This document shows, piece after piece, positions 1 to 6,131 of a DNA stretch of 12,452 nt; the stretch's first letter is position 1, and the number at the start of each line of letters is the position of its first letter. The stretch is from the NCBI GenBank assembly GCA_029977305.1, contig JAPOLF010000039.1:1-12452 (forward strand), read 5' to 3'. A program made the position numbers and the translations under genes. The notes beneath the pieces were generated by a model. That model did not search any database. It saw only the letters and a list, made by a program, of their open reading frames with translations, and had not been told where the DNA came from. The DNA is from a bacterium. Its GTDB lineage: Bacteria > Chloroflexota > Chloroflexia > Thermomicrobiales > UBA6265.

Positions 1-818
1 GGCGTGTCGTAACCGTCGCCGCCCATGATCGGGGCGGTCAGCCCCATGTCGCGGGCCTGCTTGACGATGGTGCCGATCTCACCCGGGTTCGCCGAGATGA
101 AGTAGAAGTCCGGTTGCGGATCGAGGTTCTTGAACTCGGTCAGCTGGGCCGAGAAGTCGGTGTCGCCCATGTTGTAGGCGAGGCGGGAGACGACGGTGCC
201 GCCGATGTCCTCAGAGGTGAACCGCTCATCGAAGTACTTCGCGAGGTACTTGGTGTAGTCCATCGCCTCGTCGACGAGCATGGCGCAGGTCTTCCACCCC
301 TTCTCCTTGGCGAACTCAGCGGCGACGGCCGCCTGCACGTTGTCGCCGAAGGGGAGCATGAAGATGTAGTCACCGATGCTGGTGATGACCGGCGCGGTGC
401 CGGCGACGTCGATGAACGGAACCTGATTCTCCTGCGCGACCGGACCCGCCGCCTTCATGTAGGAGGTGTCGGTCAGGCCGACCATGGCGATGACCTTGTC
501 CTCCTCAACCATCTTCTTGGAGATGGCGGAGATGGTCGGGACGTCGCTCTTGCCGTCGTAGACGATGATCTCGATCGGGCGACCGAGCACACCGCCAGCC
601 GCGTTGATCTCCTCGGCGGCGAGCTGCGAGCCGTTCGAGGCGGGCTGGTCGACCGAGGCGTAGCCGCCGGTCAGGTTGTACGGGGTGCCGATCAGGATCG
701 GCTCGCCTTCCTGCGCGGCCACCGAGCTGGCGGCGAGCAATTGGGCGAGTGCCGGGGCGGCGGCACCGATCGCTGCGGCGCGAACGACGACTGCGCGTCG
801 GGTGAGCATTCCGCTCAT
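1..818 (-). CDS. HAAT-family ABC transporter substrate-binding protein (C-terminus cut off)
   Basis: This is the extracytoplasmic solute receptor of the importer encoded just upstream (livGFHM). It has the periplasmic-binding-protein type 1 fold used for branched-chain amino acids, amides and related compounds. The 272 visible residues start with MSGMLTRRAV: Arg7-Arg8 followed by a hydrophobic stretch and a cleavage-like AAQEG near residue 36, so export by the twin-arginine route is likely. The mature part begins ILIGTPYNLTGGYAS, continues with AAEEINAAGGVLGRPIE (about 67-83) and the inter-lobe segment around GLTDTSY (114-120), and reaches the typical QARDMGL...GGDGY segment (254-270). Family members run to about 380-420 residues, so roughly one third is missing off the left edge. 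The ATG at 818 is chosen because GGAGGT lies 6 nt upstream; a second in-frame ATG at 809 is too far from it. The ligand cannot be named from sequence alone. Confidence 0.93.
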   Translation of the reverse strand, partial: MSGMLTRRAVVVRAAAIGAAAPALAQLLAASSVAAQEGEPILIGTPYNLTGGYASVDQPASNGSQLAAEEINAAGGVLGRPIEIIVYDGKSDVPTISAISKKMVEEDKVIAMVGLTDTSYMKAAGPVAQENQVPFIDVAGTAPVITSIGDYIFMLPFGDNVQAAVAAEFAKEKGWKTCAMLVDEAMDYTKYLAKYFDERFTSEDIGGTVVSRLAYNMGDTDFSAQLTEFKNLDPQPDFYFISANPGEIGTIVKQARDMGLTAPIMGGDGYDT

Positions 819-824
819 GGGCAG

Positions 825-830
825 ACCTCC
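825..830 (-). promoter_or_regulatory. Ribosome binding site of the substrate-binding protein gene
   Basis: GGAGGT on the minus strand, 6 nt before the ATG at 818. It is the strongest Shine-Dalgarno in the importer cluster, which fits high expression of the binding protein. It favours the first ATG over the in-frame ATG at 809. Confidence 0.8.
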
Positions 831-860
831 GATTCCTACATGCGAGGCCGGGTGGAAGCG

Positions 861-875
861 GCGGGACCGTCCCGC
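861..875 (-). other. Short hairpin in the leader of the binding-protein gene
   Basis: Perfect inverted repeat GCGGGA / TCCCGC with a 3-nt loop, about 43 nt upstream of the binding-protein start. No T-tract follows on the minus strand, so it is not a classical terminator. It could stabilise the 5' end of a processed binding-protein mRNA. In such GC-rich sequence a 6-bp stem may also be chance. Confidence 0.35.
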
Positions 876-904
876 GCTCCGGGGAATCACCCGGTCTTCA
901 TCGC

Positions 905-934
905 CAAAGGTAAAGCAGCGGGCGCGTCCCGCTG
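905..934 (-). terminator. Possible leaky terminator or processing hairpin after livM
   Basis: On the minus strand CAGCGGG and CCCGCTG form a perfect 7-bp stem around a 5-nt loop (916-934), followed by the moderately T-rich stretch CTTTACCTTT. It begins 7 nt past the livM stop codon. The T-tract is interrupted, so a weak or partial terminator, or a 3'-end protecting hairpin, is more likely than full termination. It separates the permease/ATPase genes from the binding-protein gene. Confidence 0.4.
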
Positions 935-940
935 GTAGCG

Positions 941-2116
941 TCACTCACGCGAGTCCATCGGCACCGAATCGAGCCCGGGTGCCGACGGGGGCGTGAGCAG
1001 TTCCGAGTCGCCGAAGGCGTCGTCGTTCGGCGAGCGCTTCGAGAGCAAGCCGATGCCGAGTTCGCGATCGCCGAGGAGCCCGGTCGGCCTGAAGATCATC
1101 ACCAGGATGAACCCGACCGCCAGAATGATTTGAGAGAGGCCGTAGAGCGCTGGCGTGGTGTAGGAGCCGATGGTGAGGCCGGTGTCGACGTCGCGCAGGT
1201 ACTCGGGGAGGATGGTCATGATCACCGCCCCGACCACAGCGCCGAAGAAGCTGCCCATGCCGCCGAGCACCACCATGGTGATCACCACGAAGGTGGTCTG
1301 GAAGTAGAACTGCGAGGGCGCGATGGTCCCGACCTGATGCCCGAGCAACGCCCCGGCGACGCCGGTGATGAACGCCCCCCAGACAAATGCGAGGAGCCGG
1401 GTGCGGAGGACGTTGACGCCGACGCCGCGCGCTGCGAGCAGGTTCTCGCGGGAGGCGATCATCGCGCGCCCCTGCGCGGAATTGCGGAGCCGCCATGCCG
1501 CGTAGATCGTGAAGGCGCACCATGCGGCGGCAACCCACGCATTGGTCCACCCTGGGATCTGGCTGAGGCCGCGGGATCCGGCGGTGTAGCCGTCGGCGTT
1601 GACCACGAGGGTGTAGACGATGATCAGGAAGCCCATCGTCGCGACGGCCACGTAGTGCCCCGAGAGGCGCATCAACGGCGCTCCGACCAAGAGCCCGACC
1701 AAGGCAGCGACGAGTCCCGCCGCCATGCAGGCGATGAAGAGTGAGATCTGCGGCGGATAGACCGTCATGTCGAGTTTGGCGAGCCACGGCGGGAGATCGG
1801 CGAGGGTGATCTCGTCCTTCCACATCGGGGGGATGTCGATCACGGCGGAGACGTAGGCGCCGATGGCGAGGAAACCGATCTGCCCGAGCGAGAAGACCCC
1901 GGTGAACCCGGAGGTCACCGCGAGCGCGACCGCCACCATCGAGTAGATGAAGACGAGCACGACGATCTGCTGCTGGTAGCCATTCGCTTGTGTTTGCACC
2001 AAGGTCGCGAAGCCGAGGAGCACGAGCAGCGAGATCACGGCCGCGATCACCCCGCGGCGATCGCGCCGCCGCGCGGTGGGAACGGGAAGGGGCTGGCTGG
2101 CAGGTGCGGTCGCCAT
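941..2116 (-). CDS. livM: Branched-chain amino acid-type ABC transporter permease LivM
   Basis: This is the second inner-membrane permease of the HAAT importer; it pairs with LivH to form the translocation path. The 391-residue protein has a short basic cytoplasmic N-terminus (ARRRDRR), then many hydrophobic segments. The family hallmark G-F-T-G-V-F-S-L-G-Q near residue 70 leads into a glycine-rich helix, and the ATPase-contact loop near 220-245 reads IASRENLLAARGVGVNVLRT. The end has the usual FRPTGLLG, followed by about 35 extra polar residues that look disordered. The ATG at 2114-2116 directly abuts the livH stop (TAG|ATG), and its GGAG Shine-Dalgarno lies inside the livH 3' end, so translation is probably coupled. 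Length is near the upper end of the family because of the tail. Confidence 0.95.
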   Translation of the reverse strand: MATAPASQPLPVPTARRRDRRGVIAAVISLLVLLGFATLVQTQANGYQQQIVVLVFIYSMVAVALAVTSGFTGVFSLGQIGFLAIGAYVSAVIDIPPMWKDEITLADLPPWLAKLDMTVYPPQISLFIACMAAGLVAALVGLLVGAPLMRLSGHYVAVATMGFLIIVYTLVVNADGYTAGSRGLSQIPGWTNAWVAAAWCAFTIYAAWRLRNSAQGRAMIASRENLLAARGVGVNVLRTRLLAFVWGAFITGVAGALLGHQVGTIAPSQFYFQTTFVVITMVVLGGMGSFFGAVVGAVIMTILPEYLRDVDTGLTIGSYTTPALYGLSQIILAVGFILVMIFRPTGLLGDRELGIGLLSKRSPNDDAFGDSELLTPPSAPGLDSVPMDSRE

Positions 2117-3013
2117 CTAGATCTTCTCCGGTTCGGTCGAGCCGAGAATGCCCTGCGGCCGGAACAGGAGGATCAGGATCAGCGCGCCGAAGACGAAGGC
2201 GTCGCGGTACTTGGTGAGGTCATCCGGGAGGAGCGAGACGAGCATGATCTCGGCGAACCCGAGGATGAAGCCGCCGAGCACCGCGCCGGGGATGGAGCCG
2301 AAGCCGCCGATCACCGTGGCCACGAACGCCTTCAGCACCGGGATGAATCCGGAGGTGTACTCGATGCGGCCGACCCGCGCCCCGTAGAGCAGCCCGGCCA
2401 CCCCCGCCAGCGCCGATCCGACGATGAATGCCGCGACGATCACGGTGTTGACGTTGATGCCCATCAACTTCGCGGCCATCGCGTTCTCGGCGGTGGCTCG
2501 CATCTGGGTGCCGATGCTGGTGCGAGTCACGAAGAAGGTGAGCAGGAACATCATCACGATCGCGGTGGCGATCGAGATCACGTTGACCGTGCTCACCTGA
2601 ACGCCGCCGCCGAGCGAGATCTGGCCGCCCATCGCCTCGGGGGTGGGGAAGGCTTTCGGTTGCGTGCCGAACACCAGCATCGCGAGATTCTGCAGGGCGA
2701 TGCTGACGCCGAGCGAGGTGAGCAACAGGGCGACGTCCGGGGCACCGCGCACCGGACGGTAGGCGACGCGCTCCATGATGACGCCGATGATGATCGTGGC
2801 GATCACCGAGAGGAGCGCCACCATCCAGAACGACCAGCCGTTGAGTGCGAAGAAGACGGCGGCGTAGCCCCCGAGCATGAGCACCTCGCCGTGGGCGAAG
2901 TTGATCAGCCGGAGGATGCCGAAGACCATCGCCAACCCGACCGCGACCAAGGCGTAGATGCTGCCGAGGCCGAGCGCGTTCACGATCTGCTGTGCAAGTT
3001 CTGCCCCGCTCAT
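2117..3013 (-). CDS. livH: Branched-chain amino acid-type ABC transporter permease LivH
   Basis: This is the first inner-membrane permease of the HAAT importer. The 298-residue protein is almost entirely hydrophobic helices. Near the N-terminus it has the LivH hallmark FGILRLINFAHGE followed by MLGGY. The ATPase-contact loop near 158-185 reads MRATAENAMAAKLMGINV, and it ends LLFRPQGILGS. I place the start at the ATG at 3013: its A is the last base of the livF TGA (TGATG overlap) and GGAGG (3020-3024) lies 6 nt upstream. A GTG one codon earlier (3016) is possible but only 3 nt from the Shine-Dalgarno. Tight coupling with livF and livM shows it is made as part of the same complex. Confidence 0.95.
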   Translation of the reverse strand: MSGAELAQQIVNALGLGSIYALVAVGLAMVFGILRLINFAHGEVLMLGGYAAVFFALNGWSFWMVALLSVIATIIIGVIMERVAYRPVRGAPDVALLLTSLGVSIALQNLAMLVFGTQPKAFPTPEAMGGQISLGGGVQVSTVNVISIATAIVMMFLLTFFVTRTSIGTQMRATAENAMAAKLMGINVNTVIVAAFIVGSALAGVAGLLYGARVGRIEYTSGFIPVLKAFVATVIGGFGSIPGAVLGGFILGFAEIMLVSLLPDDLTKYRDAFVFGALILILLFRPQGILGSTEPEKI

Positions 3014-3738
3014 CACGATCCTCCGAGATAGGCTTCGACGATCCGCGGGTTGGAGGCGAGCTCCTTGGCGGTGCCGCTCAGCGTGATCTGGCCCGTTTCC
3101 ATGACATAGGCGCGGTCAGCCACATCAAGCGCCTTGCGCGCGTTCTGCTCGACCAGGAGGATCGTCACGCCTTCGGACTTGAGGCGGGCGATGACGTCGA
3201 AGATGCGGCCGACCATCAGCGGTGCGAGCCCGAGTGAGGGCTCATCGAGGAGGAGCACCTTCGGCTTCGCCATCAGCGCCCGGCCGATCGCGAGCATCTG
3301 CTGCTCGCCGCCGGAGAGCGTGCCGCCCGGTTGCGTGATCCGCTCCTTCAACACCGGGAACAGGCTGAAGACATGCTCCATGTCGGCGTCGAGCTCGTGG
3401 CGATCCTTGCGGCGGGTGGCTCCGAGCTTGAGGTTGTCGCGCACCGTGAGCGATCCGAAGATCTGGCGGCCTTCGGGGGATTGGGCGATGCCGAGCGCGA
3501 CGATCTCGTGCGCGTCGAGCTTGGTGAGATCGTGCGGGCCGTAGGTGATCGTGCCGGACTTCGGCCGGAAGATGCCGGAGATGGTGCGCAGGGTGGTCGT
3601 CTTGCCCGCGCCGTTCGCGCCGACGACGGTGACGAGTTCGTGCTCGCGCACCTCGAGGGAGACGCTCTTCACCGCTTGGATGGCGCCGTAGAAGATGCTC
3701 ACTTGCTCGAGTCGCAGCGTGGCGGCGTCGGTGCTCAT
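3013..3738 (-). CDS. livF: Branched-chain amino acid-type ABC transporter ATPase LivF
   Basis: This is one of two ATPases powering the importer, at the cytoplasmic face. The 241-residue protein, usual for LivF, has Walker A GANGAGKTT (40-48), a Q-loop in GIAQSPEGRQIF (83-94), signature LSGGEQQ (141-147), Walker B VLLLDEP (161-167) and the switch region LVEQNA (195-200). The switch residue is Gln rather than the His of most ABC ATPases; LivF proteins commonly read this way, so it is not a defect. The frame stays open upstream to 3867, but that part lies inside livG and encodes Arg/Pro-rich nonsense. MSTDAATLRL at 3738 is the real start: it overlaps the livG stop by 4 bp (ATGA) and has GGGAG 7 nt upstream. 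Confidence 0.95.
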   Translation of the reverse strand: MSTDAATLRLEQVSIFYGAIQAVKSVSLEVREHELVTVVGANGAGKTTTLRTISGIFRPKSGTITYGPHDLTKLDAHEIVALGIAQSPEGRQIFGSLTVRDNLKLGATRRKDRHELDADMEHVFSLFPVLKERITQPGGTLSGGEQQMLAIGRALMAKPKVLLLDEPSLGLAPLMVGRIFDVIARLKSEGVTILLVEQNARKALDVADRAYVMETGQITLSGTAKELASNPRIVEAYLGGS

Positions 3739-4532
3739 GCGGTGGCTCCCGTGGCGGTGTCGTCGCTGCCGAGATAGGCCTCGATCACCTTGGGGTCGCT
3801 GCGCACCTCGGCGGGGGTGCCTTGGGCGATGACCTTGCCGTAGTTGAGGACTTGGATGCGGTCGCACAGGGACATGATCAGCGACATGTCGTGCTCGACG
3901 ACGACGATCGAGAGGCCGAATCGGTCGCGGATGGCGCGGATGAACTCGGTGAGTTCCGCGGTCTCGCCCTCGTTCATTCCGGCCGCCGGTTCGTCGAGCA
4001 TGAGGATGGTGGGATCGGTGGCGAGGGCACGGGCGATCTCGAGTTTGCGCTGGTAGCCGTAGGGGAGGGCGGCGGCATCGGTGTCGGCGAATCCCGCCAA
4101 CCCGAGGCTCTCAAGGTGTGCCAACGACTTGGCTTCCAGGGCCCGCTCCTTGCGGTGGAAGCTCGGCAGGGAGAAGAGGGCCTCGAAGAACCCGGCTTTG
4201 CCATGGAGCTGCTGCGCGGTCATCACGTTGTCGAGGGCGGTCATCCGGCCGAAGAGGCGGATGTTCTGGAACGTGCGCGCGATGCCGAGGCGGGTGACCT
4301 CGTCGGGCGGGAGCCCGGTGATGTCCTTGCCATTGAACTGGACGCTGCCGGTGGTGGGCTTGAGGAAGCCGGTGAGGACGTTGAAGAGCGTCGACTTGCC
4401 GGCGCCGTTCGGGCCGATCACCCCGAGGATCTCACCTCGCCGCAGCTCCACGTCGTAGTCGGCGAGGGCTTTCAGGCCACGGAAGTCGCGCCCGACCCCG
4501 GAGGTGCGCAGCACGATGTCGGAGGAGGTCAC
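3735..4532 (-). CDS. livG: Branched-chain amino acid-type ABC transporter ATPase LivG
   Basis: This is the other ATPase of the importer and the first gene of the operon. With the start used here it has 265 residues, typical for LivG. It shows Walker A GPNGAGKST (40-48), Q-loop IARTFQNIRLF (84-94), the LivG-type signature ALPYGYQRKLEIARAL (155-170), Walker B ILMLDEP (176-182) and EHD switch (213-215). It ends with the family's EAYLG (251-255) plus a short Thr/Ala tail. The frame is open to 4703 upstream, but those 57 codons give low-complexity sequence with no LivG homology. The GTG at 4532 (VTSSDIVLRTSG) fits the family's N-terminus and has GGAG 8 nt upstream. The gene is divergent from the exported-protein gene at 4682. 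Confidence 0.95.
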   Translation of the reverse strand: MTSSDIVLRTSGVGRDFRGLKALADYDVELRRGEILGVIGPNGAGKSTLFNVLTGFLKPTTGSVQFNGKDITGLPPDEVTRLGIARTFQNIRLFGRMTALDNVMTAQQLHGKAGFFEALFSLPSFHRKERALEAKSLAHLESLGLAGFADTDAAALPYGYQRKLEIARALATDPTILMLDEPAAGMNEGETAELTEFIRAIRDRFGLSIVVVEHDMSLIMSLCDRIQVLNYGKVIAQGTPAEVRSDPKVIEAYLGSDDTATGATA

Positions 4533-4540
4533 AGGCGAAT

Positions 4541-4544
4541 CTCC
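4541..4544 (-). promoter_or_regulatory. Ribosome binding site deciding the livG GTG start
   Basis: GGAG on the minus strand 8 nt upstream of the GTG at 4532. It supports this non-ATG start over any start further upstream in the same open frame. Confidence 0.55.
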
Positions 4545-4641
4545 ACGTGGTCTCTGCGGTCCCGGAGCACCCGGGTTGCCGAGGGGTGCAGCGTTCGGTG
4601 AAACTCGTCGGGTGCCGGACCTGCCGCGGACCGCGACGTGA

Positions 4642-4659
4642 TGCGGCAACGTTACCGCA
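4642..4659. promoter_or_regulatory. 18-bp near-perfect palindrome, candidate operator
   Basis: TGCGGCAACGTTACCGCA pairs 8 of 9 positions around a central AACGTT. It ends 22 bp before the start codon of the rightward gene. The size and symmetry fit a dimeric repressor site, but the cognate regulator is not in the window. In rightward RNA it would form a 5-bp stem with an 8-nt loop. Confidence 0.4.
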
Positions 4660-4681
4660 CCGGCCACGCAGAGGAAAGACC

Positions 4682-5293
4682 ATGAATTCGCCCCGATCGT
4701 CACGGATCAGTCTGATTGCCACGACGATGTTGCTCGCCGTCCTCTGCATGTCGCCGATCGTTTCAGCACAGGAGGGGACGCCGGAGGCCATCGTCCCGCG
4801 CCCGGATGACTGCGAGGTCGAACCGCGGGAATTGCCGCTCTTCGCGGAGATCGCCGCGACGCCGATTCCCACCGCCCCGGAGCCGACACCTGCAGCCTCG
4901 CCGCTGCCGGAGGGCGTGCCGGCGGAGGATGTGGTGGTCGAGGCGATCTCCGGCACGGTGGTCGAGTCGATCGCGTGCCGAAATGCCGGCGACCTGCTCC
5001 GTGCCTACGCCCTGATGAGCGACCGGATGCTGATCTGGCTGTTCGGGGACGAGGAGTTGATCCCCGGTGAGGTGCAGGCGCTGCTCGACGATCGCCAGCG
5101 GGTCTCAAAGCCGGAGCGGCTGGCGGTGATCTCGGTGAGCGATGTGATCATGCTTCCCGATGGCCGAGTGAGCGCGGTGGTGGTGACCGAGAACCCTGAT
5201 CATGTCTTCCGCGACCAACTGGTCTTCGTGGACAACGGGGAGCGGTGGGTCATCGACGAGGTCGTGGCTGAGCAAGTCACGCCCCGGCCCTGA
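4682..5293 (+). CDS. Exported NTF2-like protein of unknown function
   Basis: I do not recognise a named family. The 203-residue protein starts MNSPRSSRIS, followed by a hydrophobic stretch (11-28) and an Ala-x-Ala-like cleavage site near VSA|QEG (27-32); Cys22 is not in a proper lipobox, so a soluble secreted protein is more likely than a lipoprotein. Next come a segment with DDCEVEPRELPLF (42-54), a Pro/Thr/Ala linker (59-80), and a C-terminal domain (82-198). In that domain a helix AGDLLRAYALMSDRML is followed by several strands ending FVDNGERWVIDEVV, the layout expected of an NTF2/SnoaL-like cone fold. Cys44 and Cys99 could form a disulfide. The ATG at 4682 has GAGGA 6 nt upstream; the upstream open frame to 4547 is not signal-like. 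It lies 9 nt before the channel gene, so co-transcription is likely. Confidence 0.8.
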   Translation: MNSPRSSRISLIATTMLLAVLCMSPIVSAQEGTPEAIVPRPDDCEVEPRELPLFAEIAATPIPTAPEPTPAASPLPEGVPAEDVVVEAISGTVVESIACRNAGDLLRAYALMSDRMLIWLFGDEELIPGEVQALLDDRQRVSKPERLAVISVSDVIMLPDGRVSAVVVTENPDHVFRDQLVFVDNGERWVIDEVVAEQVTPRP

Positions 5294-5302
5294 CGCCGCA
5301 CC

Positions 5303-6106
5303 ATGAGCACGCCAGAGAGTGATCGCCTCATCGACACCAATCTGACCCACACCGGCCATCGGGTGGTGGAGGGGTTCAGCATCCTGTTCCTCTTGATCTC
5401 GGTGTTCCTCACCGCCACCGTGATGGCGGGCTCGGTGACGGGGAACGACTGGTTCGACACCCTGCTCAGGCACGAACTCAACTCGGCGATCACCGCGATC
5501 ATCTTCCTCTACGGGGCGCTGGTGGTGGTCTTCTCGATCGACCGGCGCAGAGCGATGAATTGGGTCATTCCCACCGTTGTGCTTGCCGGCGCGAGTTTCT
5601 TGTTGCCGGAACGGGTGGCGCATGTGTGGCTGCTCGTGTTGACGGGCGTGCTTGGGGTGCGGGGGTTCATCGGTGCGAAGCGCATCCTCACCCGGCAAGG
5701 TCTGTTCTGGGTGCTCAGTGCGGCGCTCATGCTCGTGTTGCTCGCCGGGGCGCTGGTGGACGCGGCCGAACGCAACGAACCTCACGCGACGATTCACAAT
5801 CTCAGCGACGGCATCTGGTGGGCCGCGGCGACGGTGACCACGGTTGGCTACGGTGATGTCACCCCGGTCAGTCAGGAAGGCCGGATGATCGGCTTCGTGC
5901 TGATGGTCGTCGGTGTGACGATCTTCGGGTTGGCGTTGGCAGGACTGTCACAGGTGATCGCAGCGCAGACCGGTTTGCAACGCAATCCGGAAAAATCCGC
6001 CCGCGAAGAGTCGTCCCTCACTGACCAGCGGATGGCAGCGATCGAACAGCAACTTGCCGAACTCACCGCACTCCTGAAGGAGCGCAACGACCGATTTCCG
6101 TCCTGA
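5303..6106 (+). CDS. Six-helix potassium channel with C-terminal coiled coil
   Basis: This is a tetrameric potassium-selective membrane pore of the voltage-gated-like superfamily. The 267-residue protein has hydrophobic segments at about 23-43, 58-78, 86-101, 104-119 and 133-153, a pore helix from about 168, the filter TTVGYGD (179-185), and an inner helix at 196-219. The fourth segment is poor in charge: Arg120, Lys126, Arg127 and Arg131 do not follow a regular every-third-residue pattern, so voltage sensing is uncertain. The tail (about 243-261, MAAIEQQLAELTALLKE) has leucine-type heptads and probably forms a coiled coil that aids tetramer assembly. No cytoplasmic RCK or cyclic-nucleotide domain follows. 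There is no clear Shine-Dalgarno before the ATG; translation may depend on coupling to the gene ending 9 nt upstream. Confidence 0.93.
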   Translation: MSTPESDRLIDTNLTHTGHRVVEGFSILFLLISVFLTATVMAGSVTGNDWFDTLLRHELNSAITAIIFLYGALVVVFSIDRRRAMNWVIPTVVLAGASFLLPERVAHVWLLVLTGVLGVRGFIGAKRILTRQGLFWVLSAALMLVLLAGALVDAAERNEPHATIHNLSDGIWWAAATVTTVGYGDVTPVSQEGRMIGFVLMVVGVTIFGLALAGLSQVIAAQTGLQRNPEKSAREESSLTDQRMAAIEQQLAELTALLKERNDRFPS

Positions 6107-6131
6107 TCACCGGTCGCCGGTGGATCAGGAC
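6100..6131. terminator. Bidirectional hairpin between convergent genes, holding both stop codons
   Basis: A 14-bp stem (GTCCTGATCACCGG against CCGGTGGATCAGGAC with a single bulged G at 6123) closes on a TCG loop. The channel stop TGA (6104-6106) lies in the left arm and the stop of the leftward gene (6125-6127) in the right arm. The two genes are only 18 bp apart. No T-tract follows on either strand, so it probably acts as a 3'-end barrier or with Rho rather than as a canonical intrinsic terminator. Confidence 0.65.

Larger units (their letters stand above)
4533..4681. promoter_or_regulatory. Divergent intergenic region between livG and the exported-protein gene
   Basis: These 149 bp must hold the promoters of both the liv operon (leftward) and the exported-protein/channel unit (rightward). 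I cannot identify convincing -35/-10 pairs for either by eye. The clearest structure is the 18-bp palindrome at 4642-4659. A GAGGA Shine-Dalgarno for the rightward gene lies at 4671-4675. Confidence 0.5.

Noticed and set aside
1988..3031. 347-codon plus-strand open frame opposite livH
   Set aside because: Antisense shadow; the product is repetitive Asp/Glu/His/Arg sequence, while livH on the other strand is unambiguous.
1..4532. Urea (urt) rather than amino-acid (liv) importer
   Set aside because: The five-gene architecture is shared, but order, lengths and motifs (LivG LPYGYQRKLEIARAL, LivH RLINFAHGE) read as generic HAAT/liv, and no urease or urt-specific neighbour is seen. The true ligand remains open.
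4533..4703. N-terminal extension of livG up to 4703
   Set aside because: The extra residues do not look like any LivG N-terminus, would overlap the divergent gene's start, and the GTG at 4532 has both a Shine-Dalgarno and the correct family length.
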